Assembly: GCA_033030425.1 (NCBI GenBank)
Contig: JAUFSD010000020.1
Coordinates: 1,116,001 to 1,180,000, forward strand
DNA: 64,000 nucleotides
DNA from: Verpa conica
Lineage: Eukaryota > Ascomycota > Pezizomycetes > Pezizales > Morchellaceae
Direction: 5' to 3'
Under the pieces are notes generated by a model, which saw nothing but the letters and a program-made list of their open reading frames with translations, was not told where the DNA came from and made no database searches. The first letter of the stretch is position 1; each line of letters begins with the position of its first letter. This document shows, piece after piece, positions 12,272 through 22,579 of the stretch. The translations under genes and the position numbers were made by a program.

Positions 12272-12391
12272 CTTATAACTTCACAACCACAACAACCATC
12301 ACTTGATAAAAAAATATGCAGCCTTTTATGATACTAGTAAAGCTCTATATCTTTTTGTTTGGTCATAATAGCTGTGGTTGTAAAGTTATAA
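12272..12391. repeat. Palindromic MITE-like unit, 120 bp
   Basis: The ends are inverted copies: CTTATAACTTCACAACCAC at 12272-12290, and its complement with one mismatch at 12373-12391. The interior contains GATACTAGTAAAGCTCTAT, which recurs in inverted form at about 12723-12741 inside the neighbouring palindrome. Confidence 0.6.
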
Positions 12392-12623
12392 GGGACTAGT
12401 TTTGGGTGTAAAAAAGGGGAAGTGGAACGTTCCATAAAATACCCTATCATGACCAGATACGCTAATTTCGCTTTTCTTTTATAATATCACAAATAAATAT
12501 ATTAGAGACAAGCCTTCTGTAGGGGTACTTTCTAGACCACTTGGAGTAATATATAGCAGATTTTATAATATTATTATCAACTCTTAAAGTGAAATTATGG
12601 GTTTAGCGCAAATGTGCGTATTT

Positions 12624-12826
12624 GGTCACCCTTGTGTATTCTGTGGAATGCTCCTCTTGGCAATCTTTAAATAATACTCATACCAACATAACTTCACAAA
12701 GACTATTCCAATAACCTAATGAATATAGATAGAGCTTTATTAGTACCATAGAAAGCTACTTATTCTTTTGTTTATTAATCTGTTGCTTCTAAGGGGGTGT
12801 TCCACAGGCATCAGTATTTTGTCACC
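12624..12826. repeat. Second, degenerate palindromic unit
   Basis: An imperfect inverted repeat. GGTCACCC...TTCTGTGGAATGCTCCT at 12624-12655 pairs loosely with AAGGGGGTGTTCCACAGGC...GTCACC at 12791-12826. It shares an internal segment with the unit at 12272-12391 in the opposite orientation. Confidence 0.4.
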
Positions 12827-13037
12827 TTTAAGATCGCATGCACCATATATCCATCTAGCTCCATCATCTTTAGACAACATTTTACTATTAGGGTTTGAAA
12901 AGTCGGTTCACAGTTGCCGCTTTCGGAAGGTGTCCTCATTTACTTGATTAGGCAACTACGGGGCACGTAACTACAAAAGTCCGGAATCTCATTTAGGCGA
13001 TAATCAACAACCAACAGTGCCAAACCACTTTAGATAA

Positions 13038-13107
13038 AATAATTAAAACCCCAGATAAAAACCCCAAATAAAAACCCCAAATAAAAACTCAGAACAGAAA
13101 CCCCAAA
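13038..13107. repeat. Short tandem repeat, 13-bp unit ACCCCAAATAAAA
   Basis: Four to five degenerate copies (ACCCCAGATAAAA, ACCCCAAATAAAA twice, ACTCAGAACAGAA, ACCCCAAAATG) inside the TIR element. Confidence 0.7.
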
Positions 13108-13400
13108 ATGAAAAATATTTTATGGCAGCCAATAAGGCACCAATAACACTGTGCTGCTATCATGCGCTGCATGTCAAAGTAGGTAAAAGCTTCAGGCATG
13201 CCGAGGATTTTAAAGCTTTGCGTAACGTTGCGCAAAAGTTCCGATGGAGGTTACGCAAAGCTGTAAGGGAGGCGAAGCCGTATTTCACGGATCGATCAGG
13301 GGCGCCAGGGTGAGTCTCGTTGTGACTCATGCAAGGAGGGAAGCAGGGTAACAGGTAGCAAGGAAGGAAACAAAGGCATTGTATAGCGGGGAATTTTGGG

Positions 13401-13410
13401 TATAAATAGG
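13401..13410 (+). promoter_or_regulatory. TATA-box-like site inside the TIR element
   Basis: TATAAATAGG followed by GAGCG and a pyrimidine-rich stretch about 30 bp downstream resembles a Pol II core promoter of the kind seen in LTRs. No open frame follows in the element. Confidence 0.35.
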
Positions 13411-15265
13411 GAGCGTTGCTCCTTCTCTGTAATAGTTTTTTTCTCTTTTCCTTACGCAACGTTTCTTCAGTCAGACTCAATACAAACTTCTTTCTTCGCT
13501 GCCTCTTCGCTGTTTCATCGCTTCGCGATCGCTGAACCCACTTCCTACTTCACAAACCTTTGGTATTTTGCTTGTAACGGATAGTTACCTTGCCATCGAG
13601 TTAGTTGTATCCTGTGGTTACGCTGCCCTCACGCTGTCACCCTTGAAACCGTAGGGGAAGCGAAGCTGTAGGAGGGCGTGGGTGGTGAACTGGGGAGGAG
13701 CGTGGGTGAGGAAGTGAATTCTCACGATGGGAACTACCTATACATGTGCCTATACATGTACCTATATCTCAACTCCACCATAAGAGGAAGAAAATGTATG
13801 AACCCTACAGAGAATATCTTTATTATTACCTGAAGAATGCATTCCACATCTTCCTTAGCAAAGCGAAATTATTTTTTTACATTCTTACTTTTAGAGTAGT
13901 CTGCCAATACCACCGAACCGCCAATGTCACTTCCGGACTTTTGTAGCTACGTGCCCCCGTAGGCAACTGAGGACCACGGACTCTGAGATCAGTTGCACCG
14001 TCAGTTCTACTGACTCGCCCTTTCTCAAGTCCATTAACACACGGTATGTCGAAACATTGGGTATGGTACGCGTGGGCAACCGGACTTTATGCCAACTACA
14101 GTACATCACTATCTCTAATACATTTATAAAAAATACCCAACGAAAAAAGTATTATGACGAATAAAACCCACTCCTCCGAACACCCCTGAAGACCCGGTGA
14201 ACCCAGTGACTAAGAATCTCCCCGCAAAACAAGACCCTAGCATGTAGATAAGCCAGACAGGGTAACTTAACCTAACGTGCAGGTTAGAGAAAACCACCTT
14301 GGGGGGGGAGGTCGCGTTTAATTTTCTTTTGCACATAATTTATCTAGCCCGGCAATAAGCGTTCCCTGATAAGACTCTACTACGAGAGACAAACGGCTCT
14401 GACTAGTGAGATTGGCAAGGAGATCACACATGAGATCTGGCCGCGCCTCGACTCATGTACTCCCATACGTCCCTCATTAATGTCCTCAGTCCCACGAATT
14501 TGGGGGATTTCTACGAGGTCTGTGCTTCCGTTACCCCATGTCTTATTCTTATCACTCCCTTGGCTAAAGTTGTCTTGTAGGGGCTATGTATGGTAAGCTG
14601 ATCTTGTTAATAAAAAACTATGTAATTAGGAGATGGAGGTATTTATTCTAAACCCCCGATAGGTTGGACAGTTGTAGTATAGAATGAAGACTATTTTTTT
14701 CAGCGGTGGATAACAGGATTGCGTATTGACAAAATCTTAATTAATACTGGTTTAGAATAAGTTTTAGAGAGAAAGCAAAAGTGCTGGCATTCCATAGGAG
14801 GAACAAGCATATCCTATCAGTCTGGTGTACTAACCCCTCCGAGCTAGGTTCATGTAATTAATGGGAAAAAAAGACCCCTCCGGGCTTGTCAAACCCCACC
14901 CCCCCGGGGATATTCCTCTCGGGGGACTTTCGGGAAAGGTTTGGTACTTAGGTTTGTGTGGGACAACCACACAAAGGTAAGTATATTTGAAAGGCCGAGC
15001 TAGCCAAGAAAAACCCTCAAGCTTACTGGAAAGTCCCCAACAGATCGGAGGGTTTCGGTGATTTTTGGTGGAAATTAGGTACTTACATTTGTATGGAGCC
15101 GTCACAGAAACTTAAGTACCATCGCAGGTCAAAAGCCCCCCCGAGCAAGCCCAATCCCCCGAGAGATCTAAAGGTCGTCGGAGATATCCCCAGGATTTCT
15201 CGGAACTTTACTGCTTTAGACCCTACGGTACTGCGCAGCAAATAATCTGGCTGGGCACGAGACTA

Positions 15266-15415
15266 AGTCTCTGGTAGAATTATTGCGAAAATACACCGCT
15301 CAGAACTCAGGTTTGGTTGTCATCTGATGTCCTCGACGAGGATTCTAGTAGTGGGCACTTGCCATAAAAACCTTGCTCGTGAACCCCTGTTTTCACAATA
15401 ATTCTGCCAAAGACT
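15266..15415. repeat. Inverted repeat, 27-bp arms
   Basis: Arms 15266-15292 (AGTCTCTGGTAGAATTATTG...) and 15389-15415 are reverse complements with three mismatches. A further partial copy (ACTGTAATTCTACCAGGGACT) follows the right arm. A MITE-sized hairpin of 150 bp. Confidence 0.5.
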
Positions 15416-16964
15416 GTAATTCTACCAGGGACTGTCTTTATATGCATACCTAGGGTGTCACGAGATAACGGTTGCAGCCGGATTCTATGTTTTCCAGGGT
15501 GACGGGATGCCGAACCCTGCCAAAAACTTCACCCCCCAGCGATAAGCGGGCGCAGCTGGATATAATATTTCCTATTGTACACATAGGTGTATTCCTTATC
15601 GTGAATCTCGGTTACCTTTTCCCAGAAAAGAACCCGGAAACCGTTGCGGCTTATCCAGATTTTCTGTAGTTCTTTCAAAGTACTCGGCTTCTAGAGGGAC
15701 TACCGGAGGTATGACAAAGCCTGAGGATGCCGAATTTTACAGAAAGTTGAAAATGAACCTCAACAAAGCTGAATCCTTAGGTTATCCTAACTATCAAAAG
15801 TTCTTTTGACCTCCATAAAACTTCAGTGTCTGAGCTTGAGATCATTTATTAACTCCTTGTTGATTTTTACTGGAATTCGTCACACCCCCGGACTCGTCAT
15901 ACCCCCGGACGCGCCTCTAGCGAATATCTACAATCGTTTCTTTGTAGGCTAAGCGAGGGTTGTCGTGAAGCGAACTAGTTTACTCCTATTTTTCGTCGCG
16001 GTAGGCACAATGAACCTGCATGTTATGAGCAGGGGGTTATTTGAGGCGGTGTCTTTAGAGGGCAATGTACTCGTAGTCGTCAAGCGTTTACGGAATAGGG
16101 TGATTGGGAGCGTAATGTCGCTCACTGAGATCCACCAGATAAACAGGGTGTAGGTCAAAAGGGACTACAGTGATACGCTGAACCGACAATTAAGAAAAGA
16201 TAGTTCTTATGTTTAACCAATTGCACAGGCCCCACAAGCTCAGAATGTGAGCTGGTAAGAGAGACATGTCGCTCTCCCAGTTACCATAATCCGGAAACGC
16301 TTGACGACTACGAGTATGCGTATTAACTATCGGTCGTGCAGGGTTCAGCGCCCGCGTATAGTGCATAGCCCAATGTAATGCCCCTCACAAGACCTGAATC
16401 TTGCTCCGTAGTTGAATAAACATAGAATATATTTTATATGAACTGGTCAACGGACTAAATAATCAAAGCGAAAACTCCATATCAATCTACCCTGTCCGGG
16501 ATGTGTTGTGTTTGGTGGCTGAGATTGTGGCTGAATGACGAAGCGGTACTCCCATAATTACAATAGGGGATTGTCGGAGACTCGCTTGAAATCATAAGCA
16601 TCATTTGAAACAGTACAAGATCTACACTACGTGCTTATGTCAGAGCTCTTAATAAGAATCAGTCCCCTGCGAATATTGAAAAATATCATATCCAGCCTAC
16701 AGAAACTCCGGCAACAAAGGTTGTAGTGCTTATTAATATGTATCCGACCATATATGCTGATTTCGATAAAGTCGTTGCCAAGACATTCTGGGGAATGCAA
16801 CTTTATTTGTGAAGGGTTTTTATTAGGTAAACTGAGTACAAAGGTGAATATTACCCATACGGTAGCATAGAAATAATTACGCATTAATCCTCGGCATTTG
16901 TTGTCCCAGAGCGTGATATACCACCCCATTTTACTCGTGCTTCCGAGTCAAGAAGTGGACGCGT

Positions 16965-17105
16965 GTTGGTGTAGTAGCCGGTTATAGTGGGGGGGTGTAC
17001 TCGGGTGCGCGGGCATGTCTGAGGGAGGCGGTGAAAAAATGTGGCTTGCGACTGCATTTCCGATATGAAGTTGTTACCACAGCCACCTGTCATCAAACTT
17101 ACCCG
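16965..17105 (-). repeat. Dispersed repeat R1, copy on minus strand
   Basis: Read on the minus strand it contains GGGTAAGT-TGATGACAGG, GGCTGTGGT, TCATATCGGAAATGCAG and GCAAGCCACATTTTTT. These blocks recur in order at 35220-35345 (+). The first half recurs at 58828-58940 (+). Confidence 0.55.
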
Positions 17106-17443
17106 CACATCAGAGTAGCCTCGTGCCATAAGAGTATCATATCTCTACCAATCATATTTATTGGGCAGTGCCACTTTGGTCGAAGATTTAGGCACTATAC
17201 AGCCGCATTACTCTACATTGTGCATAAAAGCTAACTTACGGCAAAGCCGTCAACCGCTACACCGCTACACCTCTTGTAGGTGTTCTACTAGGCATTAGAG
17301 AATGGGTTCGAGTGCCCTATTTACTATTCCTTCCTATTGTAAGTTACGACACGTAGGCCGAAGAACCCTAACCTTACTGAAGATCCTGGATAAATAACCA
17401 TGACTTCCATGCTCCCCCGAAAACCTCCAATACACAACACAGG

Positions 17444-18790
17444 ATGGGTTTCCCCGTGTTCCCGAACGAAATATTTATCTGCCTTGCAGAATTCCTCCCA
17501 ACCGCCGATCTCAACCGCCTTCTTCAATGTAGCCGCTGGCTTGAGTCTCTCCTGACACGAATGCTATACGACCGTTCGACCGTGCCCAGAGAAGATGGAC
17601 GCCAGCCATACATTGAGGAGCTCCTTTGCTGGGCGTCAAAAAAAGGACAGGAGCGTCCTATTCACCGCCTCCTTGACCGCGGTGCTCCGCTAGTATCGAA
17701 GTTCTATCACCCGGTCAAGACACCGTTGCATCTTGCAGCAGCGCATGGCCACACGAGGGTCGTAGAGATATTTCTTGAGCGTTCGCCCACAGCTTGTGCA
17801 GAGCACCTAGTAGGCGAACAGCAGTTCCATACGCCGGTTATTTTTGCAGCGCAATATGGTTATAAGGACATTGTTTCGCTGCTTCTACCATACCTTAGCA
17901 AAGATAAAATACTTCACACTCTAGGATATGCGGGCAATCATGCAAGTATTGTTGCAATGCTTCTCCCCCATATCGATGCCACCGAGCAAGACGGGTCAAC
18001 CAAAGGGGAGCACTTATTAGACGCACTCGACCGTGCCGCGACATATGGTTCTGTGGACGCTGTTGCGCTTCTTCTGCCCCACATTGGAGGGACTCAACTC
18101 GACCAGCCGCTTCATAGTGCTGTGTTGGACGGCCGCGCCGATGTAGTTCATATGCTACTCTCACATACCTCAGCTGATCTTCGATCGGGACTGGCGACCG
18201 CGATGATCCGGCCTGCGGTATCAAGGGAGTACGTAGCTGTTGTGTACTGGCTAATCCAGGCCGGGTGTGACACGAACGCTATTGTGTCACCTTCACTTAT
18301 GACCATACTCCACTGGACATGCAAGGTTGCCTGTTCAACAGCTCTGAAAGGAGGCCCATTGTTTGACAAAGCCGTAGCAGTGCTGTTGGAAGGTGGTGCG
18401 AGTTTTGAGGTTGTTGATGATGCTGGGTTCACAGCATTGCATATAGCTGCAAGAAACGGTCCTGATTTTACACGTAGATGTCTCCGGAAGTCGCTCCATA
18501 CCGGAGACTCGGGGAGCACTACACACGTAGACATAATGCACCACTCATTGTTAGAACTACTTATTGGGGCGGGGGTAGATATAAATGCTCGGGATAATCG
18601 TGGTAGGACGGCTCTCCATGAGGCAGTGCAATGTCGGGATAAAGTCGCATTAGAGGCATTACTAGGGCTAGGGGCAGACCCTACCATTATGGATAATAGA
18701 TCTAAGACAGCGCTGCAGCTGGCAGAGGAAATCGAAGGTACAGATGCAGTGGCGGATGTTCTTAGGAATCATGATCAGTTGATGGCGTAG
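17444..18790 (+). CDS. F-box / ankyrin-repeat protein, copy 1 (448 aa)
   Basis: An intronless 448-aa frame. Residues about 4-45 (FPNEIFICLAEFLPTADLNRLL...SRWLESLL...LYDR) fit the F-box consensus, which binds Skp1 in SCF ubiquitin ligases. From about 85 to 440 follow ankyrin repeats, for example TPLHLAAAHGHTRVVEIFL, FTALHIAARNG and GRTALHEAVQCRDKVALEALL. The predicted role, from family knowledge, is a substrate adaptor with ankyrin repeats as the binding surface; substrate unknown. The next gene downstream is a paralogue in the same orientation. The ATG at 17444 lies 55 bp after a GATAAATAA box. Two out-of-frame ATGs (17403 and 17409 region) precede it, so either transcription starts after them or they act as upstream frames. 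Confidence 0.85.
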   Translation: MGFPVFPNEIFICLAEFLPTADLNRLLQCSRWLESLLTRMLYDRSTVPREDGRQPYIEELLCWASKKGQERPIHRLLDRGAPLVSKFYHPVKTPLHLAAAHGHTRVVEIFLERSPTACAEHLVGEQQFHTPVIFAAQYGYKDIVSLLLPYLSKDKILHTLGYAGNHASIVAMLLPHIDATEQDGSTKGEHLLDALDRAATYGSVDAVALLLPHIGGTQLDQPLHSAVLDGRADVVHMLLSHTSADLRSGLATAMIRPAVSREYVAVVYWLIQAGCDTNAIVSPSLMTILHWTCKVACSTALKGGPLFDKAVAVLLEGGASFEVVDDAGFTALHIAARNGPDFTRRCLRKSLHTGDSGSTTHVDIMHHSLLELLIGAGVDINARDNRGRTALHEAVQCRDKVALEALLGLGADPTIMDNRSKTALQLAEEIEGTDAVADVLRNHDQLMA

Positions 18791-19521
18791 ACATTGGTAG
18801 AGGCTCCGGGGGAAATAATATTGTGCAACGAGGGGAAGCTTCTGGGCTAAATTAATCTAAACCAAATGGGATCTGGGCCAATGCGTAGCAGGTACCTAGA
18901 ACTAATATTCTACAGATATATATGCCACGATAGAGTGTTTGGCATGTGCACCGTACAATCGTTGACGAGGGTTACAGTAAAATTAACAGAAATGTGTATT
19001 GGTACAAAGTATTACCTACGACTATAAAAATCTTAACGGATGATTCACTATGAGGAATCATACAGTTACTAAGATCCTCGTAAGAGGCTCTCGGATCAAC
19101 TCCGTATTAACTTCTGCCTTTGTATTCCCCCCTAACCCTTCCCCTAACCCACGTTTTCGTATCACAATCTCCTGGAAGCAGCAGCGCAGACATATAAAGC
19201 CATACTCCATACTCCTCTTAGTAGATAGTAATAAAGAAATAAGTTTCACTTCTTAAACTCTTTTTACACTCTAAATCAAAAAATTAGCCGGCTTCTCCGC
19301 CTAAAATCATTGGCAGGAGGTTGAAATACCTATCTGCACCCTCGCTTACTTTTGGCCCCACTATGGGTGCGCAGCGCCAGATAGGGATATTCTTGTCTAG
19401 CCGACGTAGCTATGTTTAGAGATCTTTAAAGCCCACCTTATTGGTCCACGTTTGATAAGATGCCCACTATATAAACCACGATAGCCTCCACCCCCACCAA
19501 TTTTCACCACGATTCTACAAC
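18791..19521. other. Spacer and promoter between the F-box/ankyrin paralogues
   Basis: No coding frame. Contains CCCCTAACCCTTCCCCTAACCC (about 19129-19150), a degenerate telomere-like pair, and the TATA box of the next gene. Confidence 0.5.
19467..19475 (+). promoter_or_regulatory. TATA box of the second F-box/ankyrin gene
   Basis: CTATATAAA lies about 50 bp before the ATG at 19522, followed by a C-rich, CACC-containing leader typical of fungal 5' UTRs. Confidence 0.55.
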
Positions 19522-21102
19522 ATGGATTTCTTCACGCTTCCAAACGAGCTCGTCCACGATATTGCAAAATATCTTCCCACCGCAGATCTCAACTGCCTGG
19601 TCCAGGTCAGCCGCTGGCTTGAATGCGTCCTAACTCCACTACTATACGATCGCACTGCGTTGCCTAGAAAAACAAGGCTATGTTACGGCACCCGCGTACG
19701 ACGGAAACGTTTCGGGACTCCCGCCGAGGCATCGCACCTCGAGCAGGTACTTTGCTGGGCATCGGAGAAGGGATACGAGCGTCCAATCCACCACCTGCTT
19801 CACCGTGGCGCTCCGCTCATATCTGAATTTTACAAACACGGCGAGACACCGTTTCATCTCGCAGCACAGCACGGCCATACCGGAGTCATAAAGATATTTC
19901 TACACCACTGGGTAGAAACATGCGCAGAGATTCTAAGCGAAACAGACCACTATGCGGTCCATAATATTGCAGCCCAGCGTGGCTACAAAGATATTATTTC
20001 GCTACTTATACCCCACATTGACAAAGCTCAAAAATTGTCTGCGCTCTCATTAGCCGCGTGGAGTGGCCATGTGAGCACTGTCTCAGTAATCATCCCTTAT
20101 ATTGGAGACAACAGACAGGATCGGTTACCCAGAGGAACCCACTTATTGCCCGCACTCGAGAATGCCGCCTTGCACGGCCACGTGGATGTTGTTTCGGTTC
20201 TTCTTCCTTATATTGAGAGGACGGAGCTAGGCGAGTCACTCCAAAAAGCCGCTAAAAATGGTCAAGATAGTGTCGTTCAAATACTTCTTTCACACATCGA
20301 TATTAGACTCCGATCCGCAGAAGCAACAGCAGCCGCTCCATATGCGGTAGCTGGTGGGAATGCGGCTGTTGTAGACATTCTCCTTGATGCCAAATGTGAC
20401 CCGAACGTTGTCATAAATCGTCAAGAAGAGCTAAGGCTACTGCACTGGGTCTGCCAGTTTGCTTCCTCAAAATCTCTATTAAGAGATCAGTCTTTAGATA
20501 AAACTGCAGCAGTATTGTTGGAGAACGGCGCAGATGTAAATGCATTGGATAAGTACGGGCGGACACCATTGCATATAGCGGTAGTAAATGGTCCCGATAC
20601 TACGCGCAAAAGCCTCCGTTCAAGTCCATGGCTTTCAGAACAGGACCCTGGAAGATCCACCAACGTAGTACGAGTACATCAGTCCTTGTTGGGGTTACTT
20701 GCTAGGGCAGGTGCGGATATGAACGCTCGAGATCATTTTGGGAGAACACCACTCCATGAGGCGGCGAAATGTTGCGATAAACGCACCGTCAAGGCTTTAC
20801 TCGAGCTGGGAGCGGACGATACTGTTAGGGATAATTCATCGAAGACGGCGCTACAGCTGGTCAAGGGTGAAAATGATGCGGCAACTGTGCTTAAACATCA
20901 CAAGCGCGTCAGCAAGAAGGTACAGCCTAGAAAGAAAAGTCCCCTATTTCAAGACCCACAACCAGTTGTGGTTGACCCCCCTGTGACGCCTTCCGGTTCC
21001 TCCCACGTTACACCCGACTTATCGGTCCTGCGTGGGGTCTCAGACCGGACGCTGTCAGATGCGCTGAGGGAGGTACGAAAAGACGAGTCGAGAAGCAACT
21101 AG
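19522..21102 (+). CDS. F-box / ankyrin-repeat protein, copy 2 (526 aa)
   Basis: An intronless 526-aa frame, clearly a tandem duplicate of the gene at 17444. The F-box is at about 4-45 (LPNELVHDIAKYLPTADLN...SRWLECVLTPLLYDR), then the same order of ankyrin repeats (TPFHLAAQHGHTGVIKIFL, GADVNALDKYGRTPLHIAV, GADMNARDHFGRTPLHEAA). Relative to copy 1 it has a basic insertion after the F-box (residues about 50-70, TRLCYGTRVRRKRFG) and a C-terminal extension of about 75 aa that is Lys/Pro/Ser-rich and disordered. Predicted SCF-type substrate adaptor by family knowledge. The start is set by the conserved N-terminus and the TATA box 50 bp upstream. The sequences have diverged substantially, so the duplication is not recent. 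Confidence 0.87.
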   Translation: MDFFTLPNELVHDIAKYLPTADLNCLVQVSRWLECVLTPLLYDRTALPRKTRLCYGTRVRRKRFGTPAEASHLEQVLCWASEKGYERPIHHLLHRGAPLISEFYKHGETPFHLAAQHGHTGVIKIFLHHWVETCAEILSETDHYAVHNIAAQRGYKDIISLLIPHIDKAQKLSALSLAAWSGHVSTVSVIIPYIGDNRQDRLPRGTHLLPALENAALHGHVDVVSVLLPYIERTELGESLQKAAKNGQDSVVQILLSHIDIRLRSAEATAAAPYAVAGGNAAVVDILLDAKCDPNVVINRQEELRLLHWVCQFASSKSLLRDQSLDKTAAVLLENGADVNALDKYGRTPLHIAVVNGPDTTRKSLRSSPWLSEQDPGRSTNVVRVHQSLLGLLARAGADMNARDHFGRTPLHEAAKCCDKRTVKALLELGADDTVRDNSSKTALQLVKGENDAATVLKHHKRVSKKVQPRKKSPLFQDPQPVVVDPPVTPSGSSHVTPDLSVLRGVSDRTLSDALREVRKDESRSN

Positions 21103-21815
21103 GCGTGTTTTCCGGCTGTCAGGAGAGATTTTTGTTCTGATGTGGATTATGGTGGAGAGGCCCGGTAAAGACGTTGAATAGTGATTTATGTAGCTAGGAG
21201 TGCGTTTTTATATTAGCTTTAACATTCTCTATAAATCTGAGACAATGTATTGAAGATACCTAGAACTAAAACTCTATAGAAATATATACTAAGTTAGCAA
21301 AACCGTACCATATAATGACTCATACACAACGTTCTAATATCCCCGGACTAATGGTATATCAAGGAGGTGATGGGTGTCATAGAGGTCGGGATATCCACCA
21401 TAGTACCTATCACTTTACTGTTTAAACCTTATCTATATAAGTTTAGTTCAGACTTTTTAATAGACTAGTATATTCATCGGGTCACCTCTCTCACCATCTA
21501 AGTCCAGTAGTGTAAGACATGGGATCCTGTGGGCAGCGGGGGTGTGCCGCTTAAGTACAGTGAAGTCCTACTTCAGAAGGAATGTCCCCAATCATTTGCT
21601 GAACCGTTTCGGGGTGGCGGTATCGAGGTTTATCAGTATATTGTTAAGAACATAGCTCTAACAGGCCATGTATATGCATCAGGTACACATTACCTCATAC
21701 AAATAATTTGGGAAAAGGCAATAAACTACACATTTACCTGCAAGGCTTGTGGGAAATGCATCACCTGAAGCATTTTATGATTCATTTACTAAGAGTTACC
21801 CTTTCCACTGCCTTT

Positions 21816-21946
21816 ACTTATCCTTTTCCCCTACCCTTTCCCATCTCTTATCCTTTTCCCTACCCTTTTCCCTATCCTTTTCCCCACCCTTTTCCCTAGC
21901 TTTTCCGCTCCCTTACTCTTTTCCCTACCCTTTTGCCTACTATTTT
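21816..21946. repeat. Pyrimidine-rich tandem repeat, unit about 12 bp
   Basis: Repeated CCTTTTCCCTAC/CCTTTTCCCTAT units, ten or so copies, almost pure C/T on the plus strand, with occasional A. Confidence 0.8.
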
Positions 21947-22393
21947 CTGAGGTATTATAAACAAAGAATCAAGCCAGAATATATTAACAAATGGTCTATA
22001 TGATAAGTGGTCTGAATAGTGCTGAGCTACAGAGGTTCAACTCCCAGTGGACTGGGTTTTTTTTTAGTAGAGTAAATACTTGGGAAATGTGTAGGTTATT
22101 TTGTTGGGTAAATTGTTAGGTAAAGCATCCAATTTCCCTTAATGTCCTTTTTATAACACCCTAAAATACTCTTTTACTTAGTATCTACCTGTGAAAAATT
22201 TGATTCATTTCTATGGTTTGATAGAGTAGGCGAGCAATGGTTCAAGAAACGTACCTAGTGGAGCGGTTAAAGACCGGCGCCTAGGAGCTGACTCCAATCG
22301 CGAAATCGCGATGTCCAACTATTATGATCCTTTAGCCCCATATCTAAACCCTTCTAGGTGCTACGGATGGCTCCTAAAGCAGTTGGTAGTAGT

Positions 22394-22579
22394 TGTTGTA
22401 GACGCTTCCTAATAAGGATAGTCTATGGGGGTTTCATATATGAGTCCGTGTTTTCTTATTTGATGTTTGAGGATCCAGGAAAGGCATCCCATATAAAAGT
22501 TTAGGGTTCTCTCTTTTGGAGCATATATCGACAGATCTCTCTATCTCTATTAGACAATCGATTCAGCAGTTTTTACGAC
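22394..22579 (+). repeat. LTR-like dispersed repeat, copy A
   Basis: Begins TGTTGTAGACGCTTCCTAAT and contains GATGTTTGAGGATCC, CCATATAAA (TATA-like), TTTAGGGTT, GAGCATATATCGA and AGACAATCGATTCAGC. Same order of blocks as copies near 53931 and 60659. About 186 bp, consistent with a short solo LTR or TRIM end. Confidence 0.6.

Larger units (their letters stand above)
12957..13961. mobile_element. TIR element, 1005 bp, with 6-bp target-site duplication
   Basis: Left end TACGGGGCACGTA...TCCGGAA (12957-12986) and right end TTCCGGA...TACGTGCCCCCGTA (13931-13961) are inverted copies of about 30 bp, with one mismatch and one G indel. The hexamer GGCAAC directly flanks both sides (12951-12956 and 13962-13967), as expected of a target-site duplication. 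No transposase frame is present, so it is a non-autonomous DNA element. The interior holds an AT-rich tandem repeat, a TATAAATAGG box and short GCGAAGC-type repeats, so it may have captured or be nested with an LTR-like sequence. Confidence 0.75.
13968..17443. other. Gene-poor interval with repeat debris
   Basis: No gene supported. A 14.8-15.2 kb segment has many C/G runs and a 20-bp motif (GGTACTTA..TTTGT.TGG) twice, near 14940 and 15078. An inverted-repeat unit lies at 15266-15415. A copy of a dispersed repeat lies on the minus strand at 16965-17105. The ATG-started minus frame at 16929-16627 looks like repeat-derived chance coding. Confidence 0.4.

Noticed and set aside
16627..16929. 100-codon ATG-started minus frame
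   Set aside because: Starts in sequence tied to dispersed repeat R1; no domain and unusual composition.
22010..22071. Possible tRNA or SINE: GGTTCAACTCCC followed by T9
   Set aside because: The T-arm cannot be paired and no A box or acceptor stem is found.
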